DNA from: Hymenobacter jejuensis
GTDB lineage: Bacteria > Bacteroidota > Bacteroidia > Cytophagales > Hymenobacteraceae
Length of the DNA stretch: 64,000 nucleotides
Assembly: GCF_006337165.1 (NCBI RefSeq)
Contig: NZ_CP040896.1
Coordinates: forward strand, 4,526,001-4,590,000
Reading direction: 5' to 3'
In this document: piece after piece, positions 24,049 through 33,022 of the stretch
Layout of the letters: every line of letters begins with the position of its first letter
Numbering within the stretch: the stretch's first letter is position 1
Made by a program: the position numbers and the translations under genes
Notes under the pieces: generated by a model
Databases searched by the model: none
What the model saw: the letters and a program-made list of their open reading frames with translations, nothing else
What the model was told of the DNA's origin: nothing

Positions 24049-24132
24049 ATAAAGCACATGTTCCGCTATTGAGTCAATACGCCAGACAGGGTTCAAACCG
24101 TATGCTTACTGTGCTGCTACTAGTGAGACCCA

Positions 24133-24177
24133 AGAAGCGCAGTGCTTTGCTCGATTCTGGCAAAGCGCTGCGCTTCT
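24133..24177 (+). terminator. Stem-loop, probable terminator of the PorP/SprF transcript
   Basis: 18-bp stem with one G-T wobble: AGAAGCGCAGTGCTTTGC / GCAAAGCGCTGCGCTTCT, 9-nt loop. Only a short T-poor tail follows. Confidence 0.6.
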
Positions 24178-24457
24178 GTCTTTAGTAAAGGATTGCAAGC
24201 ACCAAGAACATCAGTCAATCTGGGCTGCAATGTTTCCTAAGAATGCTGTAGAGGAGCACGTACGTCTTGCTACCCTAATCACTGTCTACTTTTCTCAACC
24301 TAGCAGGACCGCCCACCTTACTTTTTTGCCGCCTACGCCGGCCATCCCGGTATGGGAGCTGCTTTATTGACGAAATAATGTTATATTATTTATTGATAAC
24401 ATCCTAAATTAGGCAGCTACATTTCGATCAACACCCATCCTTTCGCAGGTTCTGGTC

Positions 24458-26152
24458 ATGGAAAACGCACGGTTGATCTCCCGGTTTGCTCTTATTTCCT
24501 TGGCCCTGCTGAGCTGGACCTGCAAAGAGAAAAAGGCCACCCCCTCTCAGGAAGCAATTTCTAGCCTACACCTGAAAGCAGGACCGCAAATTACCTGCGG
24601 CCCCGCAGACCAGCAGTTCGGCACCCTCAACTTCGCGACATCCTGCCCCTCGGAAACGCAAGCCGACTTCAACTTAGCCCTCAAGCTGTTGCATTCCTTT
24701 GAGTATGAGGAAGCGGAGAAAGTGTTCGCCCAGATCATACATGCGCGCCCGGATTGCGCCATGGCGTATTGGGGCGTGGCCATGAGCAATTTTCACCCCT
24801 TGTGGTCGCCCCCTTCCGAAGCCGAATTGCAAAAGGGGGCCAAAGCGATTGCGCTGGCCCAAAGCCTCCCCCGTAAGTCCCCGAAGGAAGCGGCGTATCT
24901 GGAGGCAATCGGTGCTTTTTACCAGGGGTGGAATACGGAAAGCCATGCTGCCCGGTGTCTTGCTTTTGAAAAAGCCATGGAGCAGCTATCGGCCCGCTTC
25001 CCCGACGACCAAGAAGCCGCCATCTTGCACGCGCTGGCGCTCACCGCCGCCGCCGACCCGTCGGACACCACTTTTACCAAGCAGAAGAAAGCGGGCGCCA
25101 TTCTGACGGCGCTCTACCCCAAGGCGCCCAACCACCCCGGCATCATTCACTACCTCATTCATGCCTACGACAGTCCGGCGCTAGCCAAACTAGCATTGCC
25201 TGCGGCCCGAAAATATGCGGCGGTCGCCCCTTCCTCCGCCCATGCGCTGCACATGCCTTCGCACATCTTCACGCGGCTGGGCCTGTGGGATGAATGCCTC
25301 AAGTCCAATCTGGAGTCGGTTGCTTCGGCGCAGTGCTATGCGGAGGCGACTGGCATCAAAGGACATTGGGACGAGGAGTTGCACGGCATGGACTACCTCA
25401 TGTATGCCTATTTGCAAAAAGGCGACAACGCGCTCGCCAAACGGCAGTGGGATTACCTCAATACCATTCGCGAGGTTCACCCCGCCAACTTTAAAGTGGC
25501 CTACGCTTTTGCCGCTATTCCTTCCCGGTATGTATTGGAAAACAAGCAATGGCGCGAAGCTGCTGCCCTGCCGAGCCCACAGGCTAATTTCAACTGGGAG
25601 GAGTTTCCGTGGCAGAATGCCATTGTCCATTTTACGCGACTTTTGGGTGATGTTCACACCGATCAGCTACAGGCCGCAAACACCGAATTGCAGGAACTCA
25701 AACGGCTGCAAGCCCGCCTAACGCAACAAAAAGACACTTACAAAGCCCAACAGGTGCAAATTCAGATAACCACCGGCGAAGCGTGGATCCGGCTGAAGGA
25801 AGGACGGCAAAACGATGCCGTACGGCTGATGACGCTCGCTGCCAACCTGGAGGACCACACCGAAAAACATCCGGTTACGCCCGGGGAGGTGCTTCCGGCC
25901 CGCGAGCTACTCGGAGATATGCTCATGCAGGTACAGCAGCCAACACAAGCGCTCGTTGCCTACGAAGCCAGTTTAAAAAGGCACCCCAACCGGCTCAATA
26001 GCCTATATGGTGCCGGGTCAGCAGCCGAAAAGGCGGGTGAGCAAGGCAAAGCAAGCAGCTATTTCAGACAATTGCTCGCTGTTGCCCCCTTGGGAAGCTC
26101 CCCCAGGCCCGAACTAACGGCGGCCCGCCTTTACGTGCGCGCACAGCAATAA
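24458..26152 (+). CDS. TPR-repeat lipoprotein
   Basis: A 564-aa protein with an N-terminal lipoprotein-like signal (ALISLALLSWTC, lipidated Cys22 likely). Helical tetratricopeptide-like repeats run from about residue 75 (LLHSFEYEEAEKVFAQIIHARPDCAMAYWGVA) to the C-terminus (LKRHPNRLNSLYGAGSAAEKAG). The middle holds HPGIIHYLIHAYD and HALHMPSHIFTRLG, with many His residues, a pattern seen in a family of uncharacterised TPR proteins. Probably outer-membrane-attached in the periplasm. No operon partner. Function unknown. Confidence 0.8.
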   Translation: MENARLISRFALISLALLSWTCKEKKATPSQEAISSLHLKAGPQITCGPADQQFGTLNFATSCPSETQADFNLALKLLHSFEYEEAEKVFAQIIHARPDCAMAYWGVAMSNFHPLWSPPSEAELQKGAKAIALAQSLPRKSPKEAAYLEAIGAFYQGWNTESHAARCLAFEKAMEQLSARFPDDQEAAILHALALTAAADPSDTTFTKQKKAGAILTALYPKAPNHPGIIHYLIHAYDSPALAKLALPAARKYAAVAPSSAHALHMPSHIFTRLGLWDECLKSNLESVASAQCYAEATGIKGHWDEELHGMDYLMYAYLQKGDNALAKRQWDYLNTIREVHPANFKVAYAFAAIPSRYVLENKQWREAAALPSPQANFNWEEFPWQNAIVHFTRLLGDVHTDQLQAANTELQELKRLQARLTQQKDTYKAQQVQIQITTGEAWIRLKEGRQNDAVRLMTLAANLEDHTEKHPVTPGEVLPARELLGDMLMQVQQPTQALVAYEASLKRHPNRLNSLYGAGSAAEKAGEQGKASSYFRQLLAVAPLGSSPRPELTAARLYVRAQQ

Positions 26153-26485
26153 TGGCGCTGTAAGATGCGCTCAGCCCTATCAGAGTGGCAAACGAGTGCC
26201 TATTAGGCAGGTTTAAACATCTAGGCTTAGCGCGTCGATATAGCCGATACCAAAGAAGGGCATTGTGCCTTGCCCGAACCTGACAATGACAAGGCAATGC
26301 CCTTGCAACCCACTTATTATGGAAATAATCTCTTTTCACGGAGCAGGAATCCATGAGAAGAGAATAGAATCGTAGGAAGGGACGCTGTATAACTTACTTT
26401 ATGTCAAGAAAGGATTCCGGGAATAGAAGTATGTTTACACACCTAGGCAGCTCTTGGTTTATCCCTAAAATGCCTTCCTGCTAAG
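26153..26485. other. Spacer between the TPR lipoprotein gene and the 125-aa unknown
   Basis: Holds the imperfect stem-loop at 26255-26305 and otherwise nothing that I can support. Confidence 0.6.
26255..26305. terminator. Imperfect stem-loop after the TPR lipoprotein gene
   Basis: AAGGGCATTGTGCCTTG pairs with CAAGGCAATGCCCTT with a 2-nt bulge and a 19-nt loop. A terminator role is likely but there is no clear T-run. Confidence 0.45.
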
Positions 26486-26863
26486 ATGGCCATTTCTACA
26501 AGGGCTTGGACGAGTATTGGTGCTGCGCTGGCAGGCCTCGTAGTGGGCTTAGGCTTGGCTGCCACCTTCAGGCCACGAACTCCTTTTACCATAGACGAGG
26601 AAATCCGCGCCGGAGCCAATGTCGAATACGAGGACACGTTCCTCAATGCGGTTGGCTTTCGTAGCGAACTACGGGCCCAACCCAACGTAGATTCCGTTTT
26701 TGCCCAACATCCCTTCTTTCGTCAGGCCATTCGGGTGCTGAGGCGGGATAGCAGCGGGGTCGAGGCCCTCTCCATGCCGCGCCCAGGAAGAAAAGAAAAC
26801 TACTACCTCATCCGCGGTGACTCCGTTACCCAACTATGGGTACGCCCGCGAAAATCACGCTAA
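26486..26863 (+). CDS. Small membrane-anchored unknown protein
   Basis: A 125-aa protein: one N-terminal hydrophobic segment (residues 9-27, SIGAALAGLVVGLGLAATF) followed by a ~95-residue soluble part rich in Arg and acidic residues (DEEIRAGANVEYEDTFLNAV, then YYLIRGDSVTQLWVRPRK). Not recognised. ATG start at 26486. It is convergent with the TonB-dependent receptor gene. Codon use is typical of the window, so I accept it as real, but there is no homology argument. Confidence 0.55.
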   Translation: MAISTRAWTSIGAALAGLVVGLGLAATFRPRTPFTIDEEIRAGANVEYEDTFLNAVGFRSELRAQPNVDSVFAQHPFFRQAIRVLRRDSSGVEALSMPRPGRKENYYLIRGDSVTQLWVRPRKSR

Positions 26864-26962
26864 GCTTCGACTGTCCGATACGTAATCGTTATGTAAAGCA
26901 ATAGAGCTAAACAATGCGCCATTTCAATCTTGTCAAGCTAGAATAACACCTTGACAACCGGC

Positions 26963-29512
26963 CTAAAACCTTGCTATAACTCTCAGATTAACAAGCCTTT
27001 GCGAGAGGTAGTTGGGCACCGAATACGTAACGCCGTTGATATCCTGCACGTAGTTGTAGCCCGCTACGTTGTTGGCTGCCAGCACATTAAGCAGTTCCAA
27101 TCCTATCCAGAGGCTTTCTAGCTGGCCGGGTTTGCGGGTTGCTTCCGTCGCGTTACGCAAGGAAATCACCTTGGAGAAGCCCAGATCGACGCGCTTGTAC
27201 GAGCGGCTGAGCTTGCTGGTGCCTCGCAGATCGGGTAAGTCGGGAGGGCTAAACGGCAATCCGGTACCAAACACCACGTTCACATAGCCCCGCACCGAGG
27301 GATTATCGGGCAGGTGATCTTGGAAGAAAATACCCAAGTTGAGGCGTTGGTCGGAAGGCCGGCGAATGTAGCCTTTCGGCACGCGGCCGGATTTTTGGCC
27401 GGCGTCGTTGTAGGTGTTGATGGAATCGCCGTCGAGGTTTTCGCGGGTGGTGAGCACGCCCAGGCTAAACCACGATTCGGCCCCTTTCACAAACTCGCCG
27501 CTTACCCGCGCGTCAACACCTGCCGCGTAGGCGCGGGCGTTGTTTTTGGCGAAGTAGCGCAGCCGCACGTTGTCGATGTCGTAGGGCACCACATCAGTCA
27601 GATACTTGTAATAAGCCTCACCGGTAAAGCGAAAATCGCGACCAAATTGCTTGAACCGAATCTCGTTGCCCACGATGAAGTGCAACGACCGCTGGGCTCG
27701 CAGCTCCGGGTTGAGCTGTGCTTGGATAACGAGCGGATCGCTGGCGCTGAGGCGCGTGCCTACCTGGCTGCGCAACTCGCGGTAAAAAGGCGGCTGGTAG
27801 TATACCCCCGTTGCCGCCTTCCACGACACGTTGGGATGGCGCGGCGAAGTATACGCATACTGCACGCGCGGACTAATCACAAGTTGTTGATTGACAGTCC
27901 AATAGTGAAAGCGTACGCCATAGGTCAACGTTTGCGTCGAATCCAGCTCGATGGTGTGTTGCGCATAGCCCTGGTAGCGGTAGCTGCTCAGGTTGAGGTT
28001 GGAAAGCAACCGCGTCCGGCGGGCGTCGGGTACGTAATCGGCCGAATCGGCAAAGCTGTATTCGTTGAGCGTATCCTCTATTTTTTCGCGGCCGGCCTTG
28101 GCGCCCCACCGCACCACATGGCGCGTGCCGGGCGTCCAGCGGCCGCGGGCTTCGAGGGTGGCAATGCGGGCAGTGAGGTTATTGCGCGAGTTATTGAAGC
28201 GCGAACCCAGGTCGCGCACTCGCGTGGGCAGGTTGAAATCCGGCGAGTTGGGGTCGCGGTTGATGTCCGACAAGAGGTAATTGGCCTCGACATCGCGGTA
28301 TTCCAGCTCGCGCGAAATCATGGCGCCGGCCAGCAACTCGCCTTGCAGCTTGGGCGTAAAGTTGTGCCGCAGATTTAGGCCGCCCTGGTACGTGTCGTAC
28401 TGCATCCGTTCGTGGCCGTCGTAGAAGATGGTCAGGCGAGAAAATTGATTGACGGAGGTGCTAAACGTACTCTGCCCCGACTCCGGCGTGAAGCGGAAGG
28501 CGTTGTGGGCGAACGTGGTAAGCAGGCCAAGTGTCGTGCGCTCGGGGTTGTCCTGCGGGCCCAGGGCCGCGCTTACGTAAGCTTGGCCGTCGTAAAACGT
28601 GGGGTTGTAGCCGCCCTGGTTTTGCTTCAGCGAGTTGAGCACATACTGGGCGTTTTTGTAACGCACGCCGGCCAGGTAGGTGATGCGCTTGTTGGCCGAA
28701 ATTGCACCCACGTGGGCCGTGCCGCCCACCAGACTCCCGGTGGCCGAAGCTTCAAACCGTTGGGGCGTCTTGTAATCCAGACTCAGTACCGACGAAAGTT
28801 TGTCGCCGTACTTCGGCTGCCAGCCGCCACTCGAAAACTCGACTTTACTCACCAGATCGGGGTTTACAAAGCTCAGTCCCTCCTGCTGCGCCGACGTCAC
28901 CAGAAACGGCCGGTACACCTCAATGCCGTTGACGTACACGAGGTTTTCGTCGTAGTTGCCGCCGCGTACCGAGTAGGTGCTGGTTAGTTCGTTGTTGGCC
29001 ACTACGCCCGGCAGCGTCGTCAGAATTTTGTTGAAATCGCCGAAAGCCGACGGCAATTCTTTGGCCGCTCGCGGGTCGAGAGGCGTAATGCTGACCTGCT
29101 CGCGGGTGTCGGTATTGTCGGTGCGCCCCCGCACCGTGACGTTGCCGATGGCCCGCGAATCAGGTTGCAACGTGAGAGAAAGCTCGCGCGGCTCACTAAG
29201 ATTGAGCGGCACACGCAGGGTATGAAAACCCAAGCGCCGCGCGATAAGCACAGGCGTACGGTTGCCAGCTGGCCGCCCCACGTTCAAGGAAAAATGCCCT
29301 TGTTCATCGGTGGTCGTACCACCGGGCTGTCCTTCCACGCCAATGCCAACCAGGTCCAGCGGATGGCCGTCGGCATCGCGAACTGTGCCCGATATGGGCA
29401 ATCGGCTCGCAGTCGGCTGAGCTAAAGCAGTAGAATAGCTAAAAATAAGTAACCAAAACATTATCAGCACTTTACAAAGCAAGCGCTGTTTCATCTGGTT
29501 GCGCTCTTGCAT
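26963..29512 (-). CDS. TonB-dependent outer-membrane receptor
   Basis: An 849-aa receptor. The signal peptide ends at STALAQ (residues 1-32). A carboxypeptidase-regulatory-like/CarboxypepD_reg domain follows (ISGTVRDADGHPLDLVGIGVEG, 40-125). The plug domain (about 130-240) contains SAFGDFNKILTTLPGVVANN and YSVRGGNYDENLVYVNGIEV. The rest is a 22-strand-type barrel ending in aromatic Phe849. It should import a ligand using TonB-ExbBD energy; substrate unknown. The ATG overlaps the rpe stop by one base (TAATG), so the two are coupled; ATG 29494 is an alternative start. Confidence 0.92.
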   Translation of the reverse strand: MQERNQMKQRLLCKVLIMFWLLIFSYSTALAQPTASRLPISGTVRDADGHPLDLVGIGVEGQPGGTTTDEQGHFSLNVGRPAGNRTPVLIARRLGFHTLRVPLNLSEPRELSLTLQPDSRAIGNVTVRGRTDNTDTREQVSITPLDPRAAKELPSAFGDFNKILTTLPGVVANNELTSTYSVRGGNYDENLVYVNGIEVYRPFLVTSAQQEGLSFVNPDLVSKVEFSSGGWQPKYGDKLSSVLSLDYKTPQRFEASATGSLVGGTAHVGAISANKRITYLAGVRYKNAQYVLNSLKQNQGGYNPTFYDGQAYVSAALGPQDNPERTTLGLLTTFAHNAFRFTPESGQSTFSTSVNQFSRLTIFYDGHERMQYDTYQGGLNLRHNFTPKLQGELLAGAMISRELEYRDVEANYLLSDINRDPNSPDFNLPTRVRDLGSRFNNSRNNLTARIATLEARGRWTPGTRHVVRWGAKAGREKIEDTLNEYSFADSADYVPDARRTRLLSNLNLSSYRYQGYAQHTIELDSTQTLTYGVRFHYWTVNQQLVISPRVQYAYTSPRHPNVSWKAATGVYYQPPFYRELRSQVGTRLSASDPLVIQAQLNPELRAQRSLHFIVGNEIRFKQFGRDFRFTGEAYYKYLTDVVPYDIDNVRLRYFAKNNARAYAAGVDARVSGEFVKGAESWFSLGVLTTRENLDGDSINTYNDAGQKSGRVPKGYIRRPSDQRLNLGIFFQDHLPDNPSVRGYVNVVFGTGLPFSPPDLPDLRGTSKLSRSYKRVDLGFSKVISLRNATEATRKPGQLESLWIGLELLNVLAANNVAGYNYVQDINGVTYSVPNYLSQRLVNLRVIARF

Positions 29513-30213
29513 TAGTCTTGCTCTTCCGTCCCGATGGTGGCCGAGAGCAACGAGCGCATCTCCGCCAAGGTGGCTACCGGGTCGGGGGAATGAAATACGA
29601 AGCTGCCGGCTACCAATACATCGGCACCCGCTTCGACTAAGGCCGTGGCGTTTTCACTAGTTACGCCGCCGTCGACTTCAATCAGGGCCGGCGAGCCATT
29701 GTCGACCAGCAGCTCCTTTAGCGCCGCCACTTTACGCAGCGTGTTCGGAATAAACGACTGGCCGCCAAATCCTGGGTTGACCGACATGACCAGCACCTGA
29801 TCCAGGTCGGCGGCAATGTCTTCCAGCACCCACACCGGCGTGTGCGGGTTCAGGGCCACGCCGGCTCGGCAACCCAAGGCCTTGATCTGCTGCACCACGC
29901 GGTGCAGGTGCGTGCAGGCCTCGTAATGCACCGTGATGTTGGTGGCTCCCGCATCGCGGAAAGCACTCAGGTAGTTCTGCGGATCTTCGATCATCAGGTG
30001 CACGTCCAGGGGCTGCTTGGCGTAACGGCTGATGGCTTGCAGCACCGGGATACCAAACGAAATATTGGGCACAAACCGGCCGTCCATGATGTCGCAATGC
30101 AGCCAATCGGCGGCACTGTTGGCCAAACGTTCGGTTTCGAATTGCAGATTGGCAAAATCAGCGGCCAGAAAGGACGGCGCCAGCAGCGGCGCTATGCGGC
30201 GGGAAGAAGTCAT
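29512..30213 (-). CDS. rpe: Ribulose-phosphate 3-epimerase
   Basis: A 233-aa TIM barrel interconverting ribulose 5-phosphate and xylulose 5-phosphate (pentose phosphate pathway, metal-dependent). Landmarks: LLAPSFLAADFANL, the metal-site HCDIMDGRFVPNISFG, DVHLMIEDP, MSVNPGFGGQSFIP and the phosphate loop EVDGGV with GADVLVAGS. I start it at ATG 30213; an upstream in-frame ATG at 30264 adds a non-conserved stretch. A TACCTTCG box, one mismatch from TAnnTTTG, lies just upstream. It is translationally coupled to the TonB-dependent receptor gene downstream. Confidence 0.95.
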   Translation of the reverse strand: MTSSRRIAPLLAPSFLAADFANLQFETERLANSAADWLHCDIMDGRFVPNISFGIPVLQAISRYAKQPLDVHLMIEDPQNYLSAFRDAGATNITVHYEACTHLHRVVQQIKALGCRAGVALNPHTPVWVLEDIAADLDQVLVMSVNPGFGGQSFIPNTLRKVAALKELLVDNGSPALIEVDGGVTSENATALVEAGADVLVAGSFVFHSPDPVATLAEMRSLLSATIGTEEQD

Positions 30214-30350
30214 ACCGCGAAGGTAAGCAGGTGAAAGAGAATGCGGAAGGAGTTCCTTGGGCAACTAGCTATACTTGCCGTGCTAAGGGATCATCCGTTT
30301 GCCGGGCGCATGGCATCACTCCGCCACCGAAAGCCCAATTCTTCACAACT

Positions 30351-30369
30351 AACTATTGATCAAATAGTT
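30351..30369. repeat. 23-bp palindrome family copy (shortened)
   Basis: AACTATTGATCAAATAGTT, 19 nt: the same half-sites with a shorter centre, near-perfect palindrome. It touches the stop codon of the subtilase gene. Confidence 0.6.
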
Positions 30370-32029
30370 ACAGTTTAACAAATCGCACGGTGCGTTGTCG
30401 CTTCCCACTTGCCTTGACTAGGCACAAATACACGCCCTTGGCCAGGCTTATGGGCTGCAAACGCACGGCCGCAGCGTTGGCGGCGGGCACGTCTTGCTGC
30501 GCCACCAGGGCGCCGTGGGTATCGATGATGCGCACGTACAGCGGCACGGCCTGTAGTTCCTTGGGCAATTGCAGAAACAGCTCCTCGTTGTGGGTGGGGT
30601 TCGGATACAGCACCACATCGTTGGAGAACTCGGCGCGGTCGATGGCCACTAAGTCGTTGGCCTGCACGAAGTTGGGAATCCCAAACCCGTATTCGTCGTT
30701 GGGCACCTTCGCCCGGCTGGCCGAGCGCTCCAGGAAGCTGATGACCTGCTGGGCCGTCAGCGTGGGGTTGGCTTGCCAGAACCCGGTGGCCATTCCAGCC
30801 AGAATCGGGCACGAAAAGGACGTACCGTTGCCGCGGACGACGCTGCCGTTGCTGGTCAGAATGGCGGAAGCGCGGCCCTGGGCCATGAGCGAGGGCTTGA
30901 TGCGGCCGTCGGCCGTGGGGCCGATGGAGCTGAACGAAGCGCGGATCCTCAGGGAATCCACGGCCCCCACCGTCAGAATGGAGTCGGCGTCGGCGGGGGC
31001 CGTGATATAGCGCCAGGAGTTGCCGCCTTCGTTGCCGGCGCTGCTCACCACCAGCATGCCTACGCGCGCTGCAATAGTCGCCGCCCGCGTTGAAATGGCC
31101 GTGCGGCCGTTCATGTCGTTGTAGGTATAGTCGATGGACGGGTAGTCGAAGCTGTTGTAGCCCAGCGAGGAGCTGATCACGTCCACGCCTACCGAATCGG
31201 CGTATTCAGCCGCAATGAGCCAGTTGACCTCTTCCACCGGGTGCTCCGAGTTCACGTCCTCAGTCAGGCACAGGTGATACGTGGCCTTGGGCGCCGTACC
31301 CATGAAAAAGCCCGGCTGATTGGCAGCCAACGTCGATAACGTATTGGTACCGTGGCTGTCGCGAATGAAGACCGACTTGTTTTTCTCAACAAAATTGAAG
31401 GTACTGGCCAAGCGCTTTTCTCCGAACAACGGCGTGAAAGCCGGAATTTTGTCGACGCCGGGAAAGCCGCCATCAAACACGGCAATCTGCATGCCTTCGC
31501 CCCGAAAGCCGGCGTTGTGCATGTCCACGGCCCCGATCATTCGGGCCTGCGTAAATGCCTGCCCGTAGTCGGAGCGGCTCAGGGTACGGGCCTGCACATC
31601 GGAGGCCGCTTCGGGATCGCGCTTGTGGGTACCGGGCAGGCCGCGGTTGAGTGTGCGGGCGCTTTGCACGCATGGCAAGGCGTTGAGCTTGGCCAAAGTA
31701 GCCGAATCGCAGGCTACCACGGCAGCATTAAACCACCGCGACGTATACCACAATTGTGCGCCCGGCACGGCTTTCACCTGGGCTACATAACTGGGATTGA
31801 CGGGCAAATCGCGCACGCTCAGGGCGATGCCCTGCCGGGTGCGCCGCTGCACCGCCCGCGCCGACAGAAAAGCCTGGGGCTGCGTGAGCTTATAAGGCGA
31901 ATTGGCTTTATCGCGAAAATAAAGTAAGTGCTTGCGGATCGCCGTGACCGGCGGCGCCGAGGCCCCTGCCGCTTGGGCCAGCAAGCCGCTTCCTAGCAAA
32001 TACACCAGCACTAGCTGAAAAACTCGCAT
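30368..32029 (-). CDS. Secreted subtilisin-like serine protease with T9SS type A sorting domain
   Basis: A 553-aa S8 peptidase. Signal peptide 1-24; inhibitor-like propeptide to about 150; catalytic triad D186 (AVFDGGFPG), H226 (RDSHGTNT), S404 (NGTSFSCPI) with oxyanion N333 (SSAGNEGG). The final ~80 residues (DVVLYPNPTHNEELFLQLP to RTVRFVKL) are a type A C-terminal sorting domain that directs export by the type IX system and attachment to the surface. It is a lone gene; the transcript from the mnmA operon upstream ends at the terminator at 32183-32226. Confidence 0.94.
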   Translation of the reverse strand: MRVFQLVLVYLLGSGLLAQAAGASAPPVTAIRKHLLYFRDKANSPYKLTQPQAFLSARAVQRRTRQGIALSVRDLPVNPSYVAQVKAVPGAQLWYTSRWFNAAVVACDSATLAKLNALPCVQSARTLNRGLPGTHKRDPEAASDVQARTLSRSDYGQAFTQARMIGAVDMHNAGFRGEGMQIAVFDGGFPGVDKIPAFTPLFGEKRLASTFNFVEKNKSVFIRDSHGTNTLSTLAANQPGFFMGTAPKATYHLCLTEDVNSEHPVEEVNWLIAAEYADSVGVDVISSSLGYNSFDYPSIDYTYNDMNGRTAISTRAATIAARVGMLVVSSAGNEGGNSWRYITAPADADSILTVGAVDSLRIRASFSSIGPTADGRIKPSLMAQGRASAILTSNGSVVRGNGTSFSCPILAGMATGFWQANPTLTAQQVISFLERSASRAKVPNDEYGFGIPNFVQANDLVAIDRAEFSNDVVLYPNPTHNEELFLQLPKELQAVPLYVRIIDTHGALVAQQDVPAANAAAVRLQPISLAKGVYLCLVKASGKRQRTVRFVKL

Positions 32030-32154
32030 CTAATCAGATTATAGCAGGGAAGATACGGATTTACGACTTTTTTGCCCCGCTCCGCCAACGCTTTTTCCGT
32101 AGCAGTACTCCCTTATGTTTAGGCAGCGACAAATACACAAAATAATGCAAACAC

Positions 32155-32177
32155 AAGCAGTTGATTATCAATTACTT
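32155..32177. repeat. 23-bp palindrome family copy
   Basis: AAGCAGTTGA-TTA-TCAATTACTT, in the spacer next to the terminator of the mnmA operon. Confidence 0.6.
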
Positions 32178-32182
32178 GTAAG

Positions 32183-32226
32183 CACAAAAACAAGAGTGGG
32201 CTGATATGACTATCAGCCCACTCTTG
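32183..32226 (-). terminator. Intrinsic terminator of the mnmA-lipoprotein operon
   Basis: Perfect 16-bp stem CAAGAGTGGGCTGATA/TATCAGCCCACTCTTG with a 4-nt loop; on the minus strand it is followed by TTTTTGTG. Confidence 0.92.
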
Positions 32227-32269
32227 CCTTATAACTAACGCCTTTAATTGCACAAAACTCACTTTGCTG

Positions 32270-33022
32270 TTACATCCTACCCGATTCTACGAGCACTTCG
32301 GTGCGCGAATAACCCGATTTGATGTAGCCGTCGACCTTAGCGCACCCGGCGGGCGCACCGGGAGGGCAGCCGTAGTTGTAGCGCCGCGCTACCCGGTACA
32401 CCAAGCCCACGGATTTGGCAAACACGCGCCGGTACACGGTGGGGTAAAACTTGTTTTCCGTGTCGTCGGCGGTGGTTGTCACCGTGGTCGGGTACGAATA
32501 CGTTTTGCCATTCGAGTTGATTTTGAACGGCGCACCGACTTCGGCATACCGCCGCGTTTCGGCCGTGATCGTATCGGAGAGGCTGTTGTAAGCATTCAGG
32601 TTCCAGGCGCGGTTGCTGCGTACCGGAAAGACCAGCTCCACGGTACGGCGGTTCTGGGTAGTAAGCAGCAGCGTCTGCTGGCTGGGATTGACCACGATCG
32701 TACTGTCGTCGAGCCAGTTAGCAGCGGCATTAGCCCGTTTCGAGCGCACAATGCGGTACGCCTGTTGGCCGGCGGCATCTGTAAAAGCCTCTTCCACCCG
32801 CTCGCGCAGCTGGTATTTACGGGCCGTCCCGACGTTTTCCTGCCAGGTGCTGTCCACGACGTCGTAGATGTGAAAATCCTTTACCGCCACCGGATAATAA
32901 TCGGTGCCGAGGTCCGGACCGGCCTCACTTTCGTTTTTACAGGCGTCCACAGCAAAGGCCAACAACCCTACCGACGCAAAATACAAATACTTACTAGTAA
33001 ATAATTTACCCCAACGGTTCAT
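32270..33022 (-). CDS. Lipoprotein of unknown function
   Basis: A 250-aa protein. The signal sequence ends in AFAVDAC with Cys28 as the probable lipid site, followed by an acidic spacer (KNESEAGPDLGTD). The mature part is beta-rich (FHIYDVVDSTWQENVG, TIVVNPSQQTLLLTTQNRR). No recognised domain; exported lipoproteins with this beginning are common in Cytophagales. Its ATG overlaps the mnmA stop (ATGA), so it is coupled to mnmA, probably without a functional link. A strong terminator follows 43 bp downstream. Confidence 0.8.
   Translation of the reverse strand: MNRWGKLFTSKYLYFASVGLLAFAVDACKNESEAGPDLGTDYYPVAVKDFHIYDVVDSTWQENVGTARKYQLRERVEEAFTDAAGQQAYRIVRSKRANAAANWLDDSTIVVNPSQQTLLLTTQNRRTVELVFPVRSNRAWNLNAYNSLSDTITAETRRYAEVGAPFKINSNGKTYSYPTTVTTTADDTENKFYPTVYRRVFAKSVGLVYRVARRYNYGCPPGAPAGCAKVDGYIKSGYSRTEVLVESGRM

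Larger units (their letters stand above)
23996..24457. other. Spacer between PorP/SprF and TPR lipoprotein genes
   Basis: Contains a 23-bp palindrome copy, the hairpin at 24133-24177 and a possible promoter for the lipoprotein gene (TTG at 24393-24395, TACATTTC at 24418-24425). No gene seen. Confidence 0.6.
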